DNA from: an uncultured Burkholderiales bacterium
GTDB lineage: Bacteria; Pseudomonadota; Gammaproteobacteria; Burkholderiales; Burkholderiaceae_C
Reading direction: 5' to 3'
Assembly (NCBI GenBank): GCA_937927685.1
Contig: CALBSC010000040.1
Span: 1 to 30,344, forward strand
DNA: 30,344 nt
Notes under the pieces: generated by a model
The model's input: only the letters and a program-made list of their open reading frames with translations
Told to the model about the DNA's origin: nothing
The model's database searches: none
Part shown: positions 14,604 through 22,034 of the stretch, piece by piece
Numbering within the stretch: the stretch's first letter is position 1
Layout: every line of letters begins with the position of its first letter
Position numbers and translations under genes: made by a program

Positions 14604-15224
14604 ATGAGCCATACCCCGACTGCCACCACGCATTTGCTGTACCTGCATGGCTTTCGCTCGTCCCCGCAATCGACCAAGGCGCAGCTCACCCGGCGCTGGG
14701 TGGCACAGCACGCGCCCGGCGTGGTCTGGTGGAGCCCGGCCCTGCCCCCCTCGCCCCGTGAAGCGTGCGAACAGATCCTGCAGGGCACGGCGGGTTGGCC
14801 CACCGGCACCATGGCGGTGATCGGGTCCTCCCTGGGCGGGTTTTATGCCAGCTGGCTCTCGCGTCGCCGCGGTTGCCGGGCGGTCGTCGTCAACCCCTCG
14901 GTGCAGCCCGCGCGCAGCCTGGCCGGGTACATCGGCACGCACCCGCTGTGGCACGACCCCAGCCAGCACCTTCACTTTGCGCCCGAATTCGTGGACGAGT
15001 TGCGCGCGCTGCAGGCAGACCTGCCCGCCGATCAGCCGCCTGGGCCGATCGGACACCCGGCGCAATTGCTGGCGGTGCTGGGCACCCACGATGAATTGCT
15101 GCCTTTCGATGACATGCGCCAGCGCTACGCGGCGTGCAGCATGCGCGTGGTGGCGGGGGGTGACCACGCGCTGAGCGGGTATGAGGCCCTGCTGCCCGAG
15201 GTCATGGCGTTTCTGGGTTTGTAA
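14604..15224 (+). CDS. YqiA/UPF0227-type alpha/beta-hydrolase (esterase)
   Basis: A 206-aa serine hydrolase with no signal peptide, so cytosolic. The catalytic triad is readable: oxyanion/HG region LYLHGFRSSP (13-22), nucleophile elbow GSSLGGF (Ser76), acid in GTHDELLPF, and His in GGDHALSGY. E. coli YqiA hydrolyses short acyl esters, and the family is short and lidless like this one; the physiological substrate is unknown. The start codon is set by the MSHTPTATTHLLYLHGF homology and the CAGAAT box 8 nt upstream. The next gene starts after 57 nt with its own -10-like box. Confidence 0.9.
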   Translation: MSHTPTATTHLLYLHGFRSSPQSTKAQLTRRWVAQHAPGVVWWSPALPPSPREACEQILQGTAGWPTGTMAVIGSSLGGFYASWLSRRRGCRAVVVNPSVQPARSLAGYIGTHPLWHDPSQHLHFAPEFVDELRALQADLPADQPPGPIGHPAQLLAVLGTHDELLPFDDMRQRYAACSMRVVAGGDHALSGYEALLPEVMAFLGL

Positions 15225-15269
15225 CGCGCCCCGTCCGCCCGTCACACCCAGCCGCGCGCCGGAGCGTGG

Positions 15270-15275
15270 GACAAT
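15270..15275 (+). promoter_or_regulatory. -10-like element of the RNase gene
   Basis: GACAAT (15270-15275) lies 6 nt before the ATG at 15282; the intervening TTCATCC-type sequence contains no Shine-Dalgarno motif. This matches the spacing seen at mpl, lpxC and other operon-first genes in the window. Confidence 0.4.
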
Positions 15276-15281
15276 TCATCC

Positions 15282-17459
15282 ATGTACGCATTGTTCGAAG
15301 ACGCCGGTAAATTTCTCGCCGGCCGCATCCTGTCTGAGGCCGAGGCTTCCGCCCAGATCGAGCTGGAGTCCGGCAAGCGGGTCAAGGTCAAGGCCGCCCA
15401 TGTGCTGCTGCGCTTCGAGCAACCGGTCCCGGCCCGGCTGATGGAACAGGCCGCCACCGCAGCGCAGGGCATCGAGCTGGACCTGGCGTGGGAATTCGCC
15501 CCGGCCGATGAGTTCGGCTTTGCCGACCTGGCGCACGAGTACTTCAGTGCCAACGCCACCACGGTGGAACTCGCCGCTGCACTGATGCGCTTGTATGAAG
15601 CGCCGCATTACTTCCGGCGTGCTGGCAAGGGACGCTTCAAGAAAGCACCGGCCGAGATCATCCAGCAAGCCCTGGCCGCCATCGAGAAAAAGAAACAGGT
15701 CCAGTTGCAGATCGATGAGTGGGCCCAGGCGTTGGCGGGGGGCACCTGCCCGGCGCCCATCCTGTCGCAGCTTTACCGCATCCTGTTCAAACCCGACAAG
15801 AACGGGCCGGAATACAAGGCCGTGGTCGACGCCGCGCGTGCCACCCACACCGCGCCCCTGGCGTTGCTGCAACGCGCCGGCGCCATCACCTCGTCCTACC
15901 AGTTCCACTGGCAGCGCTTCCTGTTCGAGCACTTTCCCAAGGGTGTGGGCTTTCCGGCCATCAGCACGCCCCCCATCACCGACGAGCTGCCCCTGGCGTC
16001 GGTGCGGGCCTACTCGATTGACGACTCCCACACCACCGAAATCGACGATGCGCTGTCGGTGCAAGGCCTGGGCAGTGGTCAAGTGACGGTGGGCATCCAC
16101 ATCGCAGCCCCGGGACTGGCCATCACGCCCGACAGTGTGGCTGACCAGATCGGACGCTCGCGCCTGTCCACGGTGTACATGCCGGGCCACAAGATCACCA
16201 TGCTGCCCGATGCGGTGGTACAAACCTACACGCTGCAGGAGGGTCAGGATTGCCCAGCCCTCTCGCTGTATGTGAAGTTCGATGAGACGGGTCTGCAGGT
16301 CCTCTCCAGTGAAACCCGCGTAGAGCGCGTGCCCATCGTGGCCAATCTGCGCCACGACCGGCTCGACACGGTGGTCACCGACGAATGGTTGCAGTCCGAG
16401 GCGCCCGACACCCGCATCCCAGGCGACCACCCCGCCAGCGCGCTCGAGGCCTTGCCGCACGCCGAACTGGCGTTTTTGCACCGGCTCGCCCAGTCGCTCA
16501 AGTCCCAACGCGAGCAGGTGCGCGGCAAACCGGAAAGCTTCAACCGGCCCGACTACACCTTCCGCCTGGAAGGCGTGGGCGAGCACGGCCCCCAGGGCAC
16601 CGAAACGGTGACGCTGGGTGTACGCCAGCGCGGTGCACCCTTGGACCTCATCGTGGCCGAGGCCATGATCCTGGCCAACAGCACCTGGGGCCAGTGGATG
16701 GCCGATCTGGGGGTGCCCGCCATCTACCGCAGCCAGGCCAGTCTGGCCCCGGGGGTGAAGGTTCGCATGAGCACGCGCGCCTTGCCGCACGCCGGCATTG
16801 GTGTGCCGTGCTACGCCTGGAGCACCTCGCCGCTGCGGCGCTATGTGGATCTGGTCAACCAGTGGCAGATCATCGCCTGCGCCCGGCATGGCAAGACCGC
16901 CGCGCTGGCCGCACCGTTCAAGCCCAAAGACACCGCCCTGATGTCCATCATCTCGGCCTTTGATGCGGCCTACACCGCGTACAACGGCTACCAGGGCTCG
17001 ATGGAACGCTTCTGGACCTTGCAGCACGTGCGTCAGCAAGGTTTGCGCGAGATCGAAGCCACCGTGTTCAAGGTGATGCCGGGCATGCCCCCGATGGCGC
17101 GGGCCGACCACCTGCCGCTGGTGCTGCCAGTGCTTGGCGCTGGCGGTGCCGAGGTGACGCGCGGCTCGCGGGTGCTGCTGCAATTGAGCGAACCCGACGA
17201 CATCACGCTGGACATCAGCGGCCAGTTGCTCCAGGTACTCGACGCCGCCTCGGCATCCCGTGGAACCGGTGATGCCACCCTGGACAACGTCTTCGACGAT
17301 GCCTCGGAAGACGACGACAGTGCCGGCCCCCTGTCCATCGCCGTCGACCTGGACGTTCAGGACGACAGTTCAACCGCTGACAGCGATTCGGCCCGTGCGG
17401 CAGGCGATGCCCGGCCCCCGTCATCGCAGCCTGCCACCGAACCGCCCCTGGCCCCCTGA
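15282..17459 (+). CDS. RNase II/R-family exoribonuclease (RNB domain)
   Basis: A 725-aa processive 3'-5' exoribonuclease candidate. The RNB domain is seen from about residue 243: SIDDSHTTEIDDALSV (245-260) supplies the metal-binding Asp cluster, followed by IHIAAPGLAI, PLDLIVAEAMILAN and the YAWSTSPLRRYVDLVNQ block. The N-terminal 240 residues differ from E. coli RNase II and hold no cold-shock domain I can recognise, so I do not assign rnb or rnr. The last 60 residues are a strongly acidic, Ser/Pro-rich, probably disordered tail (DDASEDDDSAG...), unusual for a nuclease and opposite in charge to the basic tail of RNase R. The TonB-like gene follows after 23 nt. Confidence 0.93.
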   Translation: MYALFEDAGKFLAGRILSEAEASAQIELESGKRVKVKAAHVLLRFEQPVPARLMEQAATAAQGIELDLAWEFAPADEFGFADLAHEYFSANATTVELAAALMRLYEAPHYFRRAGKGRFKKAPAEIIQQALAAIEKKKQVQLQIDEWAQALAGGTCPAPILSQLYRILFKPDKNGPEYKAVVDAARATHTAPLALLQRAGAITSSYQFHWQRFLFEHFPKGVGFPAISTPPITDELPLASVRAYSIDDSHTTEIDDALSVQGLGSGQVTVGIHIAAPGLAITPDSVADQIGRSRLSTVYMPGHKITMLPDAVVQTYTLQEGQDCPALSLYVKFDETGLQVLSSETRVERVPIVANLRHDRLDTVVTDEWLQSEAPDTRIPGDHPASALEALPHAELAFLHRLAQSLKSQREQVRGKPESFNRPDYTFRLEGVGEHGPQGTETVTLGVRQRGAPLDLIVAEAMILANSTWGQWMADLGVPAIYRSQASLAPGVKVRMSTRALPHAGIGVPCYAWSTSPLRRYVDLVNQWQIIACARHGKTAALAAPFKPKDTALMSIISAFDAAYTAYNGYQGSMERFWTLQHVRQQGLREIEATVFKVMPGMPPMARADHLPLVLPVLGAGGAEVTRGSRVLLQLSEPDDITLDISGQLLQVLDAASASRGTGDATLDNVFDDASEDDDSAGPLSIAVDLDVQDDSSTADSDSARAAGDARPPSSQPATEPPLAP

Positions 17460-17482
17460 GCGCGACGCGTCCCGGGCAGATC

Positions 17483-18358
17483 ATGACACCGACCCTGCGC
17501 TGGCCCCGGATCCCGGTGCTCAACCTCAGTACCCTGCACTGGGCGCTGCTGTTCTCGCTGGCGCTTCATGCTGCCTTGCTGAGCGTGACGGTGAATCCCC
17601 CGGGACGGCCGGAACGCCTGATCGAAGACAGCCCGCTGGAGATCGTGCTGGTGAATGCCCGAAGCCGCAGCCGCGACACCAACCCCAAACCCCAGGCCCT
17701 GGCACAAAGCACCTTGCTTGGCGGGGGGACTGGGCAGGACGCGGCGCGCGCGCGCTCCCCCTTGCCCAACGCGCCCCTGCACCAGATGGGTCAGCACCTG
17801 GACACCATGGAGCAGCAAGTCACCGCCCTGCAAACCCAGCAATCGCAATTGCTGGCGCAGGTCAAGGCCCAACTGGCCCAGCTGCCCACCACGCAACAGG
17901 AGATGCAGCGCGAAGCCACCCAGGCCCGGCGTCGTCAACTGCTCAAGATGCTGGCCGAGATCGAGCAGCGCATCGAGGTCGAAAACGCCCGCCCGCGCAA
18001 GCGCTACCTCAGCCCGTCCACCCGGGAGGTGAGCTATGCCCAGTACTACGACCGCCTGCGCCGCAAGATTGAAACCCTGGGCACACAACAGTTTCCCCAG
18101 ATCGGCACGCGCAAGCTCTACGGTGAGCTGACCATGATCGTCACCGTGGACAGCCAGGGACGGGTGATTGGCACGGAAGTGGTCACGTCCTCGGGGCAAC
18201 CTGAGCTCGACCGCCGCGCCCAGGCCATCGCCTCGCGCGCCGGGCCCTTTGGTCCGTTCACGGTCGAGATGAAGCGTCACACCGATCAGCTGGCCCTGGT
18301 GTCGCGCTTTTCCTTCACGCGCGACAATCGCCTGGAAACCGAGCTCACCGGACCATGA
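17483..18358 (+). CDS. TonB C-terminal domain protein (energy transducer-like)
   Basis: A 291-aa protein with one N-terminal membrane segment (about residues 20-38, LHWALLFSLALHAALLSVTV), a central Gln-rich predicted coiled coil (about 100-165, QQVTALQTQQSQLLAQVKAQ), and a C-terminal TonB-type domain (about 195-285, containing YGELTMIVTVDSQGRVIGTE and SSGQPELDRRAQAI). This is the layout of TonB-family proteins that span the periplasm and touch outer-membrane partners. It lacks the Pro-rich EP/KP spacer of classical TonB; the coiled coil replaces it. No exbB/exbD genes are nearby, so energy coupling is uncertain. Its stop codon overlaps the mtgA start (ATGA at 18355). Confidence 0.88.
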   Translation: MTPTLRWPRIPVLNLSTLHWALLFSLALHAALLSVTVNPPGRPERLIEDSPLEIVLVNARSRSRDTNPKPQALAQSTLLGGGTGQDAARARSPLPNAPLHQMGQHLDTMEQQVTALQTQQSQLLAQVKAQLAQLPTTQQEMQREATQARRRQLLKMLAEIEQRIEVENARPRKRYLSPSTREVSYAQYYDRLRRKIETLGTQQFPQIGTRKLYGELTMIVTVDSQGRVIGTEVVTSSGQPELDRRAQAIASRAGPFGPFTVEMKRHTDQLALVSRFSFTRDNRLETELTGP

Positions 18359-19092
18359 AGACCTGGCCCCGACCCCTGGTGCTGCTCGCGCGACTGCTGG
18401 CCCTGGTGGTGGTGGCCGTGTTGGCACTGCAACTCTTTTTTATCGCCCGCGTGGCCCTGATGGCGGTGATGGCACCTGAATCCACCGCGTTTCAGCGTTC
18501 CGAGGTATGGCGCCTCTCGCAAGCGCCCCAAGGCTTGCGCTGGCGTCAGGACTGGGTCGCCTACGGCCAGATCTCGGATCAACTCAAGCGCGCGGTCATC
18601 GTCTCCGAAGACGACATCTTCGTCCGACACGACGGCGTGCAGTGGGAAGCCCTCGAGAAGGCCTGGCGACAGAACGCCCGTGCCGAAGCGCAGGCCATGC
18701 GCGCGCGTCAGGGCGGCTCGGCCAAAGTGGTGGGCGGCTCGACCATCACGCAGCAACTGGCCAAGAATCTTTTTTTATCCGGTGAGCGCACGATGTTGCG
18801 CAAGGGCCAGGAATTTGTGCTGACCCTCATGCTCGAAGGCCTGCTCAGCAAGCGACGCATCCTGGAAATTTATCTCAACAGCGTGGAATGGGGTGAGGGC
18901 GTGTTCGGCGCCGAGGCGGCCGCGCAGCACTACTTCAACAAACCGGCTTCGGCGCTGAACGCGTGGGAAGCCTCGCGACTCGCGGTCATGTTGCCTCGTC
19001 CCAAGTATTTCGAAAAACTGCCGCAATCGGCCTACTTGCAAGGCCGTGCCGAAGTGATCATGGGCCGCTTACCCAACGCTGTGTTACCGTGA
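18355..19092 (+). CDS. mtgA: Monofunctional biosynthetic peptidoglycan transglycosylase
   Basis: MtgA polymerises lipid II glycan strands at the outer face of the inner membrane. The 245-aa protein has one N-terminal membrane helix (about 8-38) and a GT51 domain with the catalytic motif VIVSEDDIFVRHDG (Glu85), GGSTITQQLAKNLFLSGERT, and EIYLNSVEWGEGVFGAEAAA. No transpeptidase domain follows, which defines the monofunctional type. Start overlaps the TonB-like gene by 4 nt. I recall aroE lying between these two genes in several Burkholderiales; here there is no room for it. Confidence 0.97.
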   Translation: MKTWPRPLVLLARLLALVVVAVLALQLFFIARVALMAVMAPESTAFQRSEVWRLSQAPQGLRWRQDWVAYGQISDQLKRAVIVSEDDIFVRHDGVQWEALEKAWRQNARAEAQAMRARQGGSAKVVGGSTITQQLAKNLFLSGERTMLRKGQEFVLTLMLEGLLSKRRILEIYLNSVEWGEGVFGAEAAAQHYFNKPASALNAWEASRLAVMLPRPKYFEKLPQSAYLQGRAEVIMGRLPNAVLP

Positions 19093-19109
19093 GACCTGAC
19101 GGAGATCAC

Positions 19110-19658
19110 ATGCGCATTCTTGGTATCGACCCCGGCTTGCAAACCACCGGCTTTGGCGTCGTCGACGCCGACGGCAGTGCACTGGCTTATGTGGCCAGCG
19201 GCACCATCCGCACCACCCATCTGCCGCGCGGAGAATTGCCCGCGCGTGTGCGCGTGCTGTTCGAGGGTGTGCAAGAAGTGGTGCAGCGCTATCAGCCCAA
19301 CTGCGCCGCGCTCGAAATCGTGTTCGTGAATGTGAACCCGCAAGCCACCTTGCTGTTGGGGCAAGCCCGCGGCGCCTGCCTGAGTGCTCTGGTGACGCGT
19401 GACCTTCCGGTGGCCGAGTACACCGCACTGCAAATGAAAAAAGCCATTGCCGGGCATGGCAAAGCCGCCAAGGCCCAGGTGCAGGAAATGGTCAAGCGAC
19501 TGCTGAAATTGCCCGCTCTGCCCGGGCCGGATGCGGCGGATGCACTCGGTCTGGCCATCATGCACGCCAATGCCGCGCGCGTGCTGCAAAGCCTTCAAGG
19601 CGTCGGGGCTGAGCGCAGTCGCGCCAGCGGCATGTTCCGTGCGGGCCGCACGGGCTGA
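19110..19658 (+). CDS. ruvC: Holliday junction endodeoxyribonuclease RuvC
   Basis: RuvC cuts four-way junctions symmetrically during homologous recombination. The start ATG at 19110 is set by GGAG at 19101-19104 and by the canonical MRILGIDPGLQTTGFG; a longer frame upstream overlaps mtgA and is not used. The 182-aa protein carries the expected acidic residues: Asp7, Glu69 in CAALEIVF, and Asp141/Asp144 in GPDAADAL. ruvA and ruvB are not in the window. It follows mtgA by 17 nt. Its TGA abuts the lpxC TGA on the other strand, so the two convergent genes have no gap (TGATCA at 19656-19661). Confidence 0.97.
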   Translation: MRILGIDPGLQTTGFGVVDADGSALAYVASGTIRTTHLPRGELPARVRVLFEGVQEVVQRYQPNCAALEIVFVNVNPQATLLLGQARGACLSALVTRDLPVAEYTALQMKKAIAGHGKAAKAQVQEMVKRLLKLPALPGPDAADALGLAIMHANAARVLQSLQGVGAERSRASGMFRAGRTG

Positions 19659-20582
19659 TCACCAGGCCGGGGCCAGTTGTGCCAGCCCTTTGGGGGCTGC
19701 ACGTTCGTCCTCGAAGGTGACGATGTCATACGCGTCGGGACGGCTGAGCAACTCGCGCAATAGACGGTTGTTCATGGCGTGGCCCGAGCGGAAGGCGCTG
19801 TAACTGGCCAGCAGCGGCTTGCCCAGCACATACAAGTCGCCCATGGCGTCAAGGATCTTGTGCTTGACGAACTCGTCGTCGTAGCGCAAGCCGTCGCTGT
19901 TGAGCACCTTGTAGTCGTCCATGACGATGGCGTTGTCCAGGCCACCGCCCAGGGCCAGGCCATTCGAGCGCATCATCTCCACATCACGGGTGAAGCCGAA
20001 GGTGCGTGCGCGGGCGATGTCCCGGCTGTAGCGTCCGGTGTCCATGTCGAACTCCACGCGCTGGCCGGTGGAGTCCACGGCCGGGTGATTGAAGTCGATT
20101 TCGAAACTCAGTTTGAAGCCATGGTGCGGGTCCAGACGTGCCCACTTTTCCTGCGCGCCTTGTCCCTCGCGCACGTCCACCGTTTGCAGCACCCGCACGA
20201 AACGCTTGGGCGCGTTTTGCAAGGCAATGCCGGCGCTTTGCAACAGGAACACGAACGAGGCGGCCGAGCCATCGAGAATCGGCACCTCCTCGGCGGTGAT
20301 GTCGACGTACAGGTTGTCAATGCCCAGGCCCGAGCAGGCCGACATGAGGTGCTCGATGGTGTGCACCTTGGCCCCAGCTTGGGAAATGGTGGAGGCGAGC
20401 CGCGTGTCCGTGACCGAGGTGGCACTCACCGGGATATCGACCGGCGAGGGCAGATCCACCCGGCGAAAGACAATGCCCGTGTCGGGCTGGGCCGGTCGCA
20501 GGGTGAGTTCGACGCGCTCACCGCTGTGCAGCCCCACGCCGACGGCACGCGTCAGGGTCTGGAGGGTTCGTTGTTGCAGCAC
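19659..20582 (-). CDS. lpxC: UDP-3-O-acyl-N-acetylglucosamine deacetylase
   Basis: LpxC is the zinc deacetylase of the committed step in lipid A synthesis. The 307-aa protein starts at GTG with the canonical LQQRTLQTLTRAVGVGLHSG. Zinc and catalytic residues are seen: HTIEHLMSA (Glu77, His78), HKILDAMGDL (His and Asp), and SGHAMNN (His). TAAAAT (20594-20589) lies 6 nt before the GTG and no Shine-Dalgarno sequence is present, suggesting a separate leaderless transcript in addition to any read-through from ftsZ. It ends the dcw cluster, as is usual in proteobacteria. Confidence 0.98.
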   Translation of the reverse strand: MLQQRTLQTLTRAVGVGLHSGERVELTLRPAQPDTGIVFRRVDLPSPVDIPVSATSVTDTRLASTISQAGAKVHTIEHLMSACSGLGIDNLYVDITAEEVPILDGSAASFVFLLQSAGIALQNAPKRFVRVLQTVDVREGQGAQEKWARLDPHHGFKLSFEIDFNHPAVDSTGQRVEFDMDTGRYSRDIARARTFGFTRDVEMMRSNGLALGGGLDNAIVMDDYKVLNSDGLRYDDEFVKHKILDAMGDLYVLGKPLLASYSAFRSGHAMNNRLLRELLSRPDAYDIVTFEDERAAPKGLAQLAPAW

Positions 20583-20588
20583 GGGTTG

Positions 20589-20594
20589 ATTTTA
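20589..20594 (-). promoter_or_regulatory. -10-like element of lpxC
   Basis: TAAAAT reads 20594-20589 on the - strand, five of six consensus bases, with CAACCC between it and the GTG start. It would place the transcription start at or beside the start codon. No clear -35 is seen; at 17 bp upstream lies the hairpin stem (20611-20638). Confidence 0.5.
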
Positions 20595-20610
20595 CCCGTC
20601 GGGTCTCAGT

Positions 20611-20638
20611 GTGCGGGACCTCTCACGAGGTCCCGCAC
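20611..20638 (-). terminator. Hairpin between ftsZ and lpxC (perfect 11-bp stem)
   Basis: GTGCGGGACCT (20611-20621) pairs perfectly with AGGTCCCGCAC (20628-20638) around a 6-nt loop. It begins 5 nt beyond the ftsZ stop codon. No T-run follows on the - strand, so complete termination is doubtful; it may protect the ftsZ 3' end or reduce transcription into lpxC. The core stem TGCGRGACC/GGTCYCGCA is shared with the hairpin after nrdA. Confidence 0.6.
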
Positions 20639-20643
20639 GCCAC

Positions 20644-21858
20644 TCAGTCAGCCTGCTTGCGCAGGAAGGCCGGGATTTCGTAGTCGTCCATCCCGCCCGA
20701 GGCCAGGGCATCCACTTTGGCGGCCGCCTGGGTGCGGTTGGTACGCCACACACTGGGCACGGCCATGCTGCCGTAATCCGGTTGCGTCGCCCCTGCGGTG
20801 CCCGTTTGCTGGGCCGTCGCGGCATGGGTCTCGACGGTGAACGGCACGTTGTCGGTGCCGGTGCGCAGCACCTTGAGCGGCTGCTTGTTGACACGCCCAC
20901 CCACCGACAGACCGGTCGCCACCACGGTGACGCGGATCTCGTCGCCCAGGGTCTCATCGTAGGCCGTGCCGTAGATCACGTGGGCCTCAGAAGAGGCGAA
21001 GGCGCGAATCGTGTTCATGGCTTCACGCGACTCGGACAGCTTCAGGCCACCCTTGGCAGCGGTGATCAGCACCAGCACGCCCTTGGCGCCCGACATGTCG
21101 ATGCCTTCCAGCAGCGGGCAAGCCACCGCCTGCTCGGCGGCAATGCGGGCGCGGTCCGGGCCGCTGGCCTTGGCCGTGCCCATCATGGCCTTGCCATGCT
21201 CGCTCATCACCGTGCGCACGTCCTCGAAGTCCACGTTCACCAGTGCCTCGACGTTGATGATTTCGGCGATGCCGCCGACCGAGTTGCGCAGCACGTCGTT
21301 GGCATAGGCAAAGGCCTGATCCTGGGTCACGTCGTCACCCAGCACCTCGAGCAGCTTCTCGTTCAGCACCACGATCAGCGAGTCGACGTTGGCCTCGAGT
21401 TCGGCCAGGCCGGCTTCGGCGTGGGTCATGCGGCGGTTGCCTTCCCAGTCGAAAGGCTTGGTCACCACACCCACGGTCAGGATGCCCATCTCACGCGCCA
21501 CACGCGCCACGATGGGGGCGGCACCGGTACCGGTACCCCCGCCCATGCCGGCGGTGATGAAGAGCATGTTGCAGCCTTCCAGGGTTTCACGGATTTCGTC
21601 GACCGCGGCCTCGGCCGCCTCGCGGCCGCGCTCGGGCTTGCTGCCCGCGCCCAGACCGCTGTGGCCGAGCTGGATCACCTTGTGCGCCGAGCTGGCACGC
21701 AGGGCTTGCGCATCGGTGTTGGCGCAAATGAATTCCACGCCTTTGACGCCGCTGGCAATCATGTGCTCGACCGCGTTACCGCCGCCGCCACCCACCCCGA
21801 TCACCTTGATCTGGGTGCCCGCGTTGAACTCTTCCACTTCAATCATTTCGATACTCAT
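20644..21858 (-). CDS. ftsZ: Cell division GTPase FtsZ
   Basis: FtsZ is the tubulin homologue that forms the division ring. I choose the ATG at 21858 (MSIEMIEVEEFN, 404 aa): GGAG lies 6 nt upstream, and betaproteobacterial FtsZ normally starts this way. The ATG at 21870 would have no room for a ribosome binding site. The GTP-binding signature GGGTGTGAAP is at 106-115, with the N-terminal IKVIGVGGGGGNAV loop. A variable linker (about 320-385) leads to the C-terminal peptide YEIPAFLRKQAD, which binds FtsA and ZipA. It is last in the ftsQ-ftsA-ftsZ run. Confidence 0.98.
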   Translation of the reverse strand: MSIEMIEVEEFNAGTQIKVIGVGGGGGNAVEHMIASGVKGVEFICANTDAQALRASSAHKVIQLGHSGLGAGSKPERGREAAEAAVDEIRETLEGCNMLFITAGMGGGTGTGAAPIVARVAREMGILTVGVVTKPFDWEGNRRMTHAEAGLAELEANVDSLIVVLNEKLLEVLGDDVTQDQAFAYANDVLRNSVGGIAEIINVEALVNVDFEDVRTVMSEHGKAMMGTAKASGPDRARIAAEQAVACPLLEGIDMSGAKGVLVLITAAKGGLKLSESREAMNTIRAFASSEAHVIYGTAYDETLGDEIRVTVVATGLSVGGRVNKQPLKVLRTGTDNVPFTVETHAATAQQTGTAGATQPDYGSMAVPSVWRTNRTQAAAKVDALASGGMDDYEIPAFLRKQAD

Positions 21859-22034
21859 CTTGAACTCCATTCCATCTTTAAGCAGTTGCCGTGTTTCTAA
21901 CGTTGTGTTTTTTTATGGTCCTGTTGAGCCTGTCTGGGGCGGCGCGCCGCGACAACAAGGTCGCCATCGTCGCCGCTCGGCCAGAAGCCCCGGGCTGCCA
22001 CGCGGATAGGGAACGTGTGAATTGAACAGCATGA
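21859..22034 (-). promoter_or_regulatory. ftsA-ftsZ intergenic leader with GC-rich palindrome
   Basis: This 176-nt gap is long for a dcw cluster. It contains the 12-nt perfect palindrome GCGGCGCGCCGC at 21939-21950, flanked by TGTC and GACA arms, able to form a stable hairpin in the ftsZ leader. A run of A follows (minus strand, around 21916-21910). It is reasonable to expect an ftsZ promoter here, but I cannot pick clear -35/-10 boxes. Confidence 0.4.

Noticed and set aside
15276..17183. Long open frame on the - strand (about 635 codons) opposite the RNB gene
   Set aside because: Same reason: a His/Gly-rich shadow translation with no motif, opposite a gene with clear catalytic residues.
21859..21870. 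FtsZ start at the ATG at 21870
   Set aside because: GGAG lies directly at that codon and 6 nt before the ATG at 21858, which also matches the family's N-terminus.
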